From Leptospiraceae bacterium (GTDB lineage: Bacteria > Spirochaetota > Leptospiria > Leptospirales > Leptospiraceae), in the NCBI GenBank assembly GCA_024233835.1, contig JACKPC010000001.1, positions 1,116,001 to 1,180,000 of the forward strand: 64,000 nt of DNA, read 5' to 3'. Every line of letters starts with the position of its first letter. Positions within the stretch are counted from its first letter, which is position 1. The notes under the pieces were generated by a model. It was not told the DNA's origin. It saw nothing but the letters and a program-made list of their open reading frames with translations, and made no database searches. The position numbers and the translations under genes were made by a program. Positions 25,201 to 33,127 of this stretch are shown piece after piece.

Positions 25201-28200
25201 CACAAAAGCTTTATTCAGATTCTGTAAGTGTAGGAGAAGAATATGAATCCGAATATAATATTCACTTTCCCGGTAGACACCTTGAAGAAAATGTGGAACT
25301 ATACAGACAGATCCTGGATTTTTTAGGAGAAGCTCCTGACAAGAAACTATTATCCGACTTAAATTTGAACCTGGCAAATAATTATCTTTTGTTAAATAGT
25401 TATCCGAAAGCAAAAGAACACTACGCGAAAGTAGAAGAATATGGTAAAAGCATTATAGACACCTCCCGTTTTGAAAACTATCGCCAAAAAGCTCTATTCC
25501 ATTATAACTACGCAAGAACCCTGCTATACCTCGGAAATTACGAACAGTCCTCGGAGGAATTCGGTAAAGTTGCTGATATCTATTTAAATAATGAATTTTA
25601 TAAAGCGTATGCACTTGGAGAAGCAAATCCCGGAACTCAATCGGAAAGCATTCATTACGTAGCAAAGAAGTTGGTCTTGATAAATGCACTTGGTGGTTTA
25701 GCAGAAATGGAAGGTGGAAACTTCCGACAGGCCATACGTTCCTTAAGAAGAGCTGTTTCGTATAATGCTGAAGTTCATCTCATCCCTGATTATTCTTTAT
25801 ATAATTTTTTAGCTATTTGCTATCAACAGGTAGAAGATTACAGCACTGCAAATTATTTTGTTAAACTGGCGATAGAAAAAAATACAGATAAAAATGAGAA
25901 AGAAAAAACAGAAAGTTACTTTTGGGAATTGATTCTGCCCAGAAAAAATAGGGTGCATGGTGATAGTCGTTTTCCGGGAGGTTTTCCGCCGATTTATCAG
26001 TATCTTCTGTCTAAAGGAATCGAGATTAAGAATTTTGAAGAACAAAGAGAATATTCAGAAACTCTTAAACTCTTAAATGAAAGGGAAGCCTTTATTAAAA
26101 AAAATGAACTCGATAGTATGCCCAGCGGTCAGAGTATTCTTTCTAATACGATTTCCAGAAAAGCCTACAATGAGTATAAGCAGGGAGAATTTATTAACTC
26201 CGCCAAAACCTATAAGGAATCTTATGAGTATTTTTTAAAAAAACAGGATTATAAATTATTCAGAATTCATTTTGAAAGCTATAATTATGCTTTGTTCAAA
26301 ACTATAGAAATTGCAGTTATTCCCAGGGAAGAAGCCATCCTGGCATTAAATGAAAATTTAAAACTTCTAAAAAATGAAAAAAAGAGAGCCATATCAGAGT
26401 GTATGATTCCTTTTACAACTACGGAAATAGATCTAAACAACTCTAAACAAAAAGAAAAGTGTGAAATTGAGTTTTTTAAGGAATGGAAATATTATGAACC
26501 CCTAATGGGTATGAACTATAACTATCTCGGTGATGCCTACTCCTTTGCAAAAGAACCACAAAAAGCATACTATTATTACGGACAGAGTTTCGCTTTTCTG
26601 AAAAATCCGGGTAGAGTTCCGGAAGATCTCATAGGTTTAAAAGGAGATCTATATTCAAAAAAAGAACGCCTGAAACTTCTGATTAACCTGGCAAGGTTGC
26701 ATTATAAATTAAAAGAAGATAAAGCTTTTATTAAAACCATCCAGGCAGCATCTGACTTTGCAGTAGAATTTGAAGCATTAGAAGAACAGGCTAAGATTAA
26801 CCTCTTATATGCAGATTATCTTTTACAGCTTCCGGAAGATAAACGTAACTATCAATTAGCTTTATCCAAACTTTTGGAGTCCGAAAAGTTAATTTTAAAT
26901 AACTATACAATTTTACTTGATACGAATGTATCTTTTTTTACAAATCTTTACAATGCTATTAAAGACGTTAGGTTTCACTTAAAAGATTATGATTCACTTT
27001 ATTTATATGATGAAAAACTTCAAAATATCATCCTTTTTAAGAATTTAAACTATAACAAATTTTCCTTCGAAAATCCAAAATTTCAGTCTGCTTATTCCCA
27101 TTTAAAAACTATGCTAAAAAAACAGGAGGAACTGGAAGAAGAAATCGGTAAGCGAATTAATAAAAGAGAAGCAGTAGCCAAATACATAGAAGAACGAAAA
27201 AATTTCAATGAAAAGGTAAAGAAATACGTTTCTTCTCTTGCTGAATCCTTTCCTGAAAAAAGTGACTTCTTTAATTTCACAGTTAAGGATGATATACAAA
27301 ATAAACTTTCCAATAAAGATGTTGTTTTACGTTTTTTGACAGTTGAAGACCATCTTTTATACTGGATAATCTCTTCCAGATCGAAGAAAAGGGGCTTTGT
27401 TGATTTAGAAAAAGGTAAATTTATTATACAATTAACCGAGATCATTCAATCGAATTGGAATAGTTTGAAAAATTTTTCCAACCTTATTATTATTCCTGAC
27501 GACAAAACTGTTTCTTATGACTTCAAAACATTTCCCTTAAACGGAAAAAATTTAATTGATTTTATTCAGATACATTATGCTTTTCGTAGTTCTCATATAA
27601 CCTTTAAACCAGAAATGGAATCTCTTCGTTTTAAAGATTATACCAATATAACAAAGAACGAATCTCTCAGTGAAACTTCTTTAGAGGATAAACTTTACAA
27701 TACAGATATACTTGAAGGTAATATTCTTTTTAAAAGTAGTAATATTTACAATGAATCTTTAAAAGGTTATATAAACTTAAAAGAACTATTTCAAAAGGAA
27801 CATAAGGTTTCGATGTTAGTTCTTCCATCGATTTCTTATAAAAAAGATAACTATCAAAAATTAGTCTCTATAATTGATATTGTCCGCTCCTCAGGAATTC
27901 CTCTTGTTGCTCTCTTTGATAAGGATCATACCGATATTCAAGAAGAACTTCAAAATAAAAAATTATCTATATATGAGTTTCCTAAAAAAATATCACTTAA
28001 AACAATCGGTTTTCATTCTATTCCGAAAGGAAATACTCTCTCCTACAGAAGTTTGAGACTTAGAGCGAGATTAAAAGAAAATGAAGGAAAAATAAAAGAA
28101 GCTCTCGATATATTTTATTCTGCTGATTCCCTTTTAGCCGAGACAGATAAAAATAGTTTACAATCACAAATTGATCTGGCGAGAATCAAATCAAAATATT

Positions 28201-30464
28201 TCAAGAAAACTAAACCTTTTTTATTTTATGAAGCATTACTTGGAAAATATAAAGACAATAGTAATTTCCGCGTAAAAAGTCTCTTAGCTCTTGTAAAGTA
28301 TTGTTATACATATTACCCCAGTTCTTCTTGTAAGAACTATGTAGCTGAGCTTACAACTGCTAAAAACGATGCAAAACTTAGTTTAAGTGAAAAGAAAGCA
28401 ATCATTGCCAGTTTAAATTTTTATAAGAGTCTTGATAAAGGGAAATTAGCTTTTCTAGAAAAGCGGATTGAGCTATTTGAACAATTTGCGAAACCCGGCA
28501 CTGACTTTTTATCACGGTACGAATTGGCTCTTATCTTTTTTCAAAATTATATACCTGAGAAAGCCATTTATTATGCAAAAGAAGCTTTAAAAAAAGCAAA
28601 TACTCCTTCACAGAGTAAATTGGTCTACTCCCTTCTCGATGAAGTGAAAGTCAATATGGAACTCTTAGAGCTTCAAATGGAAGGTCTATCTCGAAATTTC
28701 AATAAAGAGAGTATATATGTTCATGGTCTAAATAGGGATTGGAAAAAGTATAATTCTGAATTGTCTTTAATGGATGAAAGAATCATAAATTCAAAAGATC
28801 TATATAGAAAAAAAGTTTTCGAAATTTGGAAAAAAATAGAAACCGGAGAAGATTATGAACCCTTATATCTTGTTCCGGATAAAACCTCTACAGGTAAATC
28901 TATGTTTTTTATTCTGGATCAAACAGATAAAAGTCTGGTCTTTTACCTTTTAAAAAACTCTCTCTCACTGCAGGTAGAGAATGAAGTAAACCAAATCTTT
29001 GATTTATTAGTGAATTCAGAAATCGAATTGGGAAATCAAAATATAGTATATCACATGACAATTTCCTGGGCATCAACTCTATATTCCCAGGGAGACTATG
29101 AATCCGCTTTTAAATACCTAAAAACATTTGAGGATAAGTACCTAAACTATGTAGGCAGTGAGGCAAGTCTAACAGAATATTATCTTCTGAAATATAAGCT
29201 TTCTTTTATAAAGAAAGAACTTGTCCTCTCAGAGAAAGACGATCCGTCTTCATCTCGCTGGTTTCAATACTATCAGTATGTTGCTTCTTTTAAAGGTAAT
29301 GAATATTTATCTTACCTTCAAAGAGTAATCAAAGAAAACGCAAATCAATATCTGGATCATAGAAATACGAGAGAACTGTTAGATTTCATTACCTTTTTAT
29401 TAGAAAAGTCAAATAAAGATCAAAATGTTGGAGGAGATGTTTCTACAGATCTTATCTTCTATCGAGATAGGGTTTTATCTATTAATGAAAGACTTTTAGG
29501 TAGAATTCCTAAATTTCAGGATTTACCTCCGGTGGAAGAATTAACAGCAGACATACAGAAGAAGATTCCGGCTAATCAAACCTTTATAGTAGTAACCCAG
29601 CAGGGTTTACGTAATCGCTACATTCTTATTCGCAATAAACAGGCAATTGCTTCTGATATTTTATTTCAAAATGGTGCTTATGAGGATGCCAGGAAATTCA
29701 AAAAACTTATTTTTGATTATCACCGAACCGTAAAAGAAACCGGTAGCAATTTGTTGCAGAAAGAGTTTATAGAAAGTCTTTTTCGGAATGCGATTTTTTC
29801 TAAGGAGAACTGGGAGAAAATTAATTATGTATATTTGAGCTCTTACCTGATAAAAACTCCTCTGGAATTGCATGAAAATGACAACTTTTACCTGGTTCAA
29901 AATCCGAGAACTCTTATCGAAAATCGACCGCACTCCCTAAAAAGTGATTTTGAGAAGGGATTCAGGATAAGCAGGTATTTACCTTCAAAAATACAAAGAC
30001 CCTGGTTTAAGCATCTTCTGGAAGTAGAAAGCCTCGAAGTCAAAACCGGCGGAAATTCCCGTAGTACTGTCAGCATTTCTTCTGAGGAGTTACGACTATT
30101 TGAAGAAAGAGAAATATTATTTGGTAATGCAAACCTTCTTAGCCTGAAGTCTTATTCTAAACGCCCCGGTCCCTGGATAATCAACTATTCCAGTTTATAT
30201 AATACTTCCTTTATAACTGACGATATTAATTATTCCTTATATTATATTAGCACTATGTTTGAAGGACCCGGTGTATTTTCTATAGGGCAACAAAATGACC
30301 TGCACCAAATTATGTTTTTAAAAACATTAACGGCAAGAAAAGAAATTCGGCAGGATTTGAAGTTTCGGTATATCCAGGCTATGGATGAATTAAAAAAACG
30401 TTACCCTCAGGAGAACTATTGGAATGGATACAGGTTGTATACTACATCTTTTGTTATTCCCTAA
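22293..30464 (+). CDS. Giant exported TolB-propeller / TPR / double CHAT-like protein
   Basis: The 2723-residue protein begins with a signal sequence and a lipobox-like LIHTGNC (Cys about 25), so it is probably lipidated and outside the cytoplasm. Residues about 60-330 are TolB/PD40-type propeller blades (YKPAISPDGTKLAFVSEQ, CWSPDGKFLAYSTES, YSPSLSPNGNILFYTSV). From about 380 to 1600 many degenerate TPRs follow (e.g. AFADAYQLLGW-type and HFHYNYARTLLYLGNYEQS-like helices). A first CHAT-like domain (about 1670-1910) has NLIIIPDDKTVSYDFKTFPL. More TPRs (1920-2350) and a second CHAT-like domain (about 2430-2723; YVYLSSYLIKTPLELHEN) close the protein. In both CHAT regions the usual catalytic Cys of the LSAC motif is not found, so protease activity is doubtful. 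It is the last gene of the AsmA-lipoprotein unit. Confidence 0.75.
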   Translation: MSTVIAKKIFLAILLLFLIHTGNCRFLQKREKTLPLTFDYAKISTNYFSPANEDPYPLTIQRGDNLYNSTTSDGKTLFYTTNNRGNYDIWFRDLKSSIIVPVTSHPAPEYKPAISPDGTKLAFVSEQYDSEGDIFFLEMNPKKWKEAYLKGERFINTDFKNISNPNYSDPKNARRYIDTDPCWSPDGKFLAYSTESLSPGLQNIVIYELKTKKIIKQITSEGGTSPYWALDGRYISYISYKNHSNGEIYRYDLQTNTHERLTHNEYIEYSPSLSPNGNILFYTSVRNPQKKEKGKEITDNGMIIRYNVSQKKEQHLSSETFPVFDTRYSRFGCADELEQFMNPVQKQKYREECGSILFSASLYNTINVYFIPAEGSIPKQATIEEQFNFALRYQKYQSYEGVVLALDSIKLFFEEDPLYPIFKAKAEMFKAQLNENSGRHDKAKQIIEEQLKQKNQKDGFYPYALASIFHKEGKRGTLETLEQYYDSVKAEKLIPLQQKYAILELIGEEREAINKRALSIEAYARILNEFPEYYNTNTIKQKISRLKFYSEQEIIPAYYLELINNPAIKRSRLNTIQNDIEKNIWKNRNYVEVNQLIDKLNQKEELQKQCAGLHRLLIYIKAKALYEGKDFQNSLGLINSYIGVYEAKPIIDPANKASVFDRKFDFDDPLYLKSLWLRAKNYEGLGTLQGDNGEGFFNQMKFFLVNYDDTFGVEIAEEEIEKSFRYYENQARKYTNQYFETKRKLASAKNIPDKEKKIQDNLKILRSAAIHYFYNTENMFLLKSKNLYLNTLYSQYAIYYYKKMIDSAFIYGKEIREHNSKAVLDFLNTNIVGTSTNFLSKVATNTYTSKVTDKLKVLGDFRDLKIEEVLGEDALFIINQHFKEGIPRARNYLYLAAIYGYAYYLIGKAIIYEDFYNQTGMMTPNRKEKILNDLKKAELELKWAIFANPQFADAYQLLGWLYQYVDVSKTQKLYSDSVSVGEEYESEYNIHFPGRHLEENVELYRQILDFLGEAPDKKLLSDLNLNLANNYLLLNSYPKAKEHYAKVEEYGKSIIDTSRFENYRQKALFHYNYARTLLYLGNYEQSSEEFGKVADIYLNNEFYKAYALGEANPGTQSESIHYVAKKLVLINALGGLAEMEGGNFRQAIRSLRRAVSYNAEVHLIPDYSLYNFLAICYQQVEDYSTANYFVKLAIEKNTDKNEKEKTESYFWELILPRKNRVHGDSRFPGGFPPIYQYLLSKGIEIKNFEEQREYSETLKLLNEREAFIKKNELDSMPSGQSILSNTISRKAYNEYKQGEFINSAKTYKESYEYFLKKQDYKLFRIHFESYNYALFKTIEIAVIPREEAILALNENLKLLKNEKKRAISECMIPFTTTEIDLNNSKQKEKCEIEFFKEWKYYEPLMGMNYNYLGDAYSFAKEPQKAYYYYGQSFAFLKNPGRVPEDLIGLKGDLYSKKERLKLLINLARLHYKLKEDKAFIKTIQAASDFAVEFEALEEQAKINLLYADYLLQLPEDKRNYQLALSKLLESEKLILNNYTILLDTNVSFFTNLYNAIKDVRFHLKDYDSLYLYDEKLQNIILFKNLNYNKFSFENPKFQSAYSHLKTMLKKQEELEEEIGKRINKREAVAKYIEERKNFNEKVKKYVSSLAESFPEKSDFFNFTVKDDIQNKLSNKDVVLRFLTVEDHLLYWIISSRSKKRGFVDLEKGKFIIQLTEIIQSNWNSLKNFSNLIIIPDDKTVSYDFKTFPLNGKNLIDFIQIHYAFRSSHITFKPEMESLRFKDYTNITKNESLSETSLEDKLYNTDILEGNILFKSSNIYNESLKGYINLKELFQKEHKVSMLVLPSISYKKDNYQKLVSIIDIVRSSGIPLVALFDKDHTDIQEELQNKKLSIYEFPKKISLKTIGFHSIPKGNTLSYRSLRLRARLKENEGKIKEALDIFYSADSLLAETDKNSLQSQIDLARIKSKYFKKTKPFLFYEALLGKYKDNSNFRVKSLLALVKYCYTYYPSSSCKNYVAELTTAKNDAKLSLSEKKAIIASLNFYKSLDKGKLAFLEKRIELFEQFAKPGTDFLSRYELALIFFQNYIPEKAIYYAKEALKKANTPSQSKLVYSLLDEVKVNMELLELQMEGLSRNFNKESIYVHGLNRDWKKYNSELSLMDERIINSKDLYRKKVFEIWKKIETGEDYEPLYLVPDKTSTGKSMFFILDQTDKSLVFYLLKNSLSLQVENEVNQIFDLLVNSEIELGNQNIVYHMTISWASTLYSQGDYESAFKYLKTFEDKYLNYVGSEASLTEYYLLKYKLSFIKKELVLSEKDDPSSSRWFQYYQYVASFKGNEYLSYLQRVIKENANQYLDHRNTRELLDFITFLLEKSNKDQNVGGDVSTDLIFYRDRVLSINERLLGRIPKFQDLPPVEELTADIQKKIPANQTFIVVTQQGLRNRYILIRNKQAIASDILFQNGAYEDARKFKKLIFDYHRTVKETGSNLLQKEFIESLFRNAIFSKENWEKINYVYLSSYLIKTPLELHENDNFYLVQNPRTLIENRPHSLKSDFEKGFRISRYLPSKIQRPWFKHLLEVESLEVKTGGNSRSTVSISSEELRLFEEREILFGNANLLSLKSYSKRPGPWIINYSSLYNTSFITDDINYSLYYISTMFEGPGVFSIGQQNDLHQIMFLKTLTARKEIRQDLKFRYIQAMDELKKRYPQENYWNGYRLYTTSFVIP

Positions 30465-30603
30465 GTTTCCGGGGTGAATCCTCATAGTAGGATAAAACTA
30501 CTGATTTATCTCATATTGCATTTTATATAAAAGTATGCGAAAAATAGTCTAATATTAATAGTAAATTTTTCATTTTAAGTGAAGAATTTAAAAGGAGGCT
30601 CCC

Positions 30604-30948
30604 ATGATACCGGAAAATCAGAATAAAAGTAATAAGACCAGAATTACAATAGGTCTTAATTCCGTATCGGCAAACGAGCTTGAAGCGGAATGGTATGAAC
30701 AAGCAAAACAATATTTGAAAACCTATGAATTATTATATGAGGCTCTTCCGGAAGTAATACTCAATAGCGAGGCCCAGAGCAGGGTTTTAATTGCTTATTC
30801 CCTTGGAGAATCATTTTCAAAACATTTTCATTCTTTTTTTGATGATGCAGCCACACGTTACCACCATATGCTTTTGCTTTTAGAAGATGAACCCTTTAAA
30901 AGTTTATCCATAAGCATTGAGAAGAGACTAAAAAAAGAATTTTTATAA
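30604..30948 (+). CDS. Hypothetical helical protein upstream of ruvC
   Basis: The 114-residue protein has a strong Shine-Dalgarno (AAAAGGAGGC). It is mostly helical and charged (NELEAEWYEQAKQYLKTYEL) with no membrane segment. No family recognised. Its stop is 2 bases before the TTG of ruvC, so they are translationally close. Confidence 0.6.
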   Translation: MIPENQNKSNKTRITIGLNSVSANELEAEWYEQAKQYLKTYELLYEALPEVILNSEAQSRVLIAYSLGESFSKHFHSFFDDAATRYHHMLLLLEDEPFKSLSISIEKRLKKEFL

Positions 30949-30950
30949 AC

Positions 30951-31424
30951 TTGAAAATTCTTGGAATCGATCCGGGTTCGCATCGCCTGGGCTATGCGAT
31001 ACTGGAACAGGGCAAAAAAAACACGAGACCCCTTATTTTAGAATACGGGGTTCTTGAGGTAAAAGCAAATACGCCCTCTCCCGAAAATTTACTCATATTA
31101 AAGAATGGCCTGTCCCGGCTGATTCAAAAATTCGAACCTGAACTTGCTTCTATAGAAAAACTGTTCTTTCATAAGAACGCAAAAACGGCAGTAAATGTTT
31201 ACGAAGCAAGAGGGGTTGTCCTTTTACAGCTTCATGAGGCAGGAATTAAGATTCTCCAGCCAACCGTAAGCCAGATAAAAAAAGGAATTACCGGAAAGGG
31301 AACAGCATCCAAAAAAGATTTAAAATCAGCCCTCGAATTCATACTCGGAGAAAAACTGGAAAATATAGATGATTCCTGGGATGCAATAGCAGCTGCGTTT
31401 GTAGGTCTTTCTATGGATCGATAA
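30951..31424 (+). CDS. ruvC: Holliday-junction resolvase RuvC
   Basis: The 157-residue product begins at TTG 30951 with LGIDPGSHRLGYAI, giving the first catalytic Asp at residue 7. The second acidic residue is Glu in ASIEKLFFHKN (about 67), and the C-terminal DDSWDAIAAAF supplies the last Asp residues. Length and spacing are typical. It cleaves Holliday junctions together with RuvAB, which are not in this window. Its last 14 bases overlap the convergent metallopeptidase gene. Confidence 0.93.
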   Translation: MKILGIDPGSHRLGYAILEQGKKNTRPLILEYGVLEVKANTPSPENLLILKNGLSRLIQKFEPELASIEKLFFHKNAKTAVNVYEARGVVLLQLHEAGIKILQPTVSQIKKGITGKGTASKKDLKSALEFILGEKLENIDDSWDAIAAAFVGLSMDR

Positions 31425-32478
31425 TACCTTCCGGAACTCCTAAAAGTTTTGCTCTTTCTTTTATGGATAAACTTTTCAGCTTTCTCATATTTTCATGGAA
31501 ACGCGAAAAATTTTTTCCCACTTTTTTAAACTCATCTTGAAAAAAGTCGTTTCCGGAGTGATAGCGTAAAACTCCTATAAAGTCCTCATTATTCAATTCT
31601 CTCTCTCGGAACTTTTGCAATCTCTCTCCTTCCGGTTCAAGAATCTGGATTACCTTTTCTTTAAATTCTGTAATAATTCTCTTTTTATTTTTCTCTTTTT
31701 CTAAATTGGAAAGATCGGTTTTATAGGTAGCATCCAGCTTTAGAGCGTATTCCTGTAAAAGCTTTATGAGCCTATCCCTTTCTTTTTGTTTTTTCTGCCT
31801 TTCCAGTAATATCTTAGCAGACTCTTCCGAACTTTCTTCTACATAATATAACCTGGTCCCTTCCTCCTCCACAAAAGAGGCATAGGATTCATTAAAACGG
31901 GCATCTCCATCAAAATAAACGGTAGCATGTGCCATTTCATGAAACACGAGGGCAATTATTTCGTCTTCAGAAGCTCGAAGCTGGCTTGAAAAAACAGGAT
32001 CAGAAAACCAGCCCAGGGTAGAATAGCCCGCAGTAATTCGAAGCCGGGTATCCAGACCTTTCTTTTTCAGCTCAGCTTCTTCTGTTTCAGCCAATTCCTT
32101 GAAAAAATACCCCTTATACGGCACGGACCCCACTATAGGAAACCACCAGGTATACGATTTAAACTCCAGCGGATAGGAAGCGGTTACATGCCAGCCAATT
32201 TCTTCCCTGTCCAACTCAACATAGTAAAGAAATCCCCCTTCCGAATTAAGTCCGAGTCTTTTAACTGCAAACTGCCTTGCTTTTTGACTTAACTCAAGAC
32301 CCTTCTTCTTTTTCTCATCCAGATCTTGTTTTTGGAGAATCTCCGCAATAGGAACCCTCGAGTGTAATATTCGAGCCTGCTCTTTTCCGAGGTGAAATAA
32401 ATATGAGATACAGCGATTCAGGCTGAGAAGAAGTAAAAAACTAAAGAAAAGAAATATATATTTTTTTTTAATTGGCAT
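31411..32478 (-). CDS. COG4324-type lipoprotein metallopeptidase (predicted aminopeptidase)
   Basis: I place the start at ATG 32478 because it gives a signal peptide MPIKKKYIFLFFSFLLLLSL ending in a lipobox-like NRC; the open frame upstream runs over the divergent gene. The 355-residue product contains the zinc motif HEMAH in VFHEMAHATVYFDGDARFNE, with a downstream Glu in FNESYASFVEEEG, and KGYFFKELAE and GYSTLGWFSDP blocks typical of the COG4324 family. It is expected in the periplasm or on a membrane. It ends 14 bases inside ruvC on the opposite strand. Confidence 0.85.
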   Translation of the reverse strand: MPIKKKYIFLFFSFLLLLSLNRCISYLFHLGKEQARILHSRVPIAEILQKQDLDEKKKKGLELSQKARQFAVKRLGLNSEGGFLYYVELDREEIGWHVTASYPLEFKSYTWWFPIVGSVPYKGYFFKELAETEEAELKKKGLDTRLRITAGYSTLGWFSDPVFSSQLRASEDEIIALVFHEMAHATVYFDGDARFNESYASFVEEEGTRLYYVEESSEESAKILLERQKKQKERDRLIKLLQEYALKLDATYKTDLSNLEKEKNKKRIITEFKEKVIQILEPEGERLQKFRERELNNEDFIGVLRYHSGNDFFQDEFKKVGKNFSRFHENMRKLKSLSIKERAKLLGVPEGIIDP

Positions 32479-32537
32479 ATACTTAGCAGCGAGAGTAAAT
32501 AGGAGTACTGGCTTGTAAAGAAGAAAGGGAGAATTCA

Positions 32538-33101
32538 TTGGACTTTCCACTCAGAAATGCAGAAACAAAAGAAGAGCTTATAGCTTTAAATCGGGATATC
32601 CAGAAACAAATTGGAGATTTCTTCAAGAGTCTTCCTGAAGAGCAATTTTTTAGTCATGCTTATGGAGGTTGGTCTGCTGCTGAAAATATGATTCATATTT
32701 CCTTTACTACAAATGTTTTAGGTATTGCTCTTCGATTGCCTGTTTTTTTATTTCAACTTTTTTTTGGGAAATACGAGAAGATAAGTTCAAGAGAAATGCT
32801 GGAATTAAAGGACGAATATTTCCTGGAGTTAGCTAAGGTCAAAGATTCCGGTATCTACACACCCAAACATGAGAAATACCCGGGTAACCCGAAAAAAAGG
32901 CGAGAGCATTTGTTAGAAGACTGGGACAAATCTATGGAGGGACTTATAGAAGGAGTCCAAACCTGGGAACTTAAAGATATGCTTAACTGTAGTATGCCCC
33001 ACCCGGTAATGGATAAGGTAACGATCAAAGAAATGATTTATCTCTCCCTATTACATTCCATTCATCATAGCAAAATCATGGAAAAAAAGATATTTAAGTA
33101 A
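32538..33101 (+). CDS. DinB-superfamily four-helix protein
   Basis: The 187-residue product (TTG start after AAAGGGAG) has the four-helix-bundle layout with the metal-ligand pattern of DinB/YfiT proteins: His in GGWSAAENMIHISFTTN and the C-terminal SLLHSIHHSKIMEK. Members often act as metal-dependent thiol transferases or stress proteins, but the substrate is unknown. It is divergent from the metallopeptidase gene and faces a sensor gene at its 3' end across a hairpin. Confidence 0.7.
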   Translation: MDFPLRNAETKEELIALNRDIQKQIGDFFKSLPEEQFFSHAYGGWSAAENMIHISFTTNVLGIALRLPVFLFQLFFGKYEKISSREMLELKDEYFLELAKVKDSGIYTPKHEKYPGNPKKRREHLLEDWDKSMEGLIEGVQTWELKDMLNCSMPHPVMDKVTIKEMIYLSLLHSIHHSKIMEKKIFK

Positions 33102-33107
33102 GTGATT

Positions 33108-33127
33108 AAGTTTCATATCTGAAACTT
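33108..33127. terminator. Bidirectional hairpin terminator
   Basis: AAGTTTCA (33108-33115) and TGAAACTT (33120-33127) form a perfect 8-bp stem with a 4-base loop between convergent stops. On the plus strand it runs into a T-rich tail (TTATTCTTCC). Confidence 0.5.

Noticed and set aside
27092..27445. 117-residue minus-strand open frame inside the giant gene
   Set aside because: It is antisense to an uninterrupted 2723-residue coding frame and is low-complexity in Ser/Phe, as expected for a shadow frame.
32479..32550. Upstream extension of the metallopeptidase
   Set aside because: It would place 24 residues before a clear signal peptide and overlap the divergent DinB-like gene.
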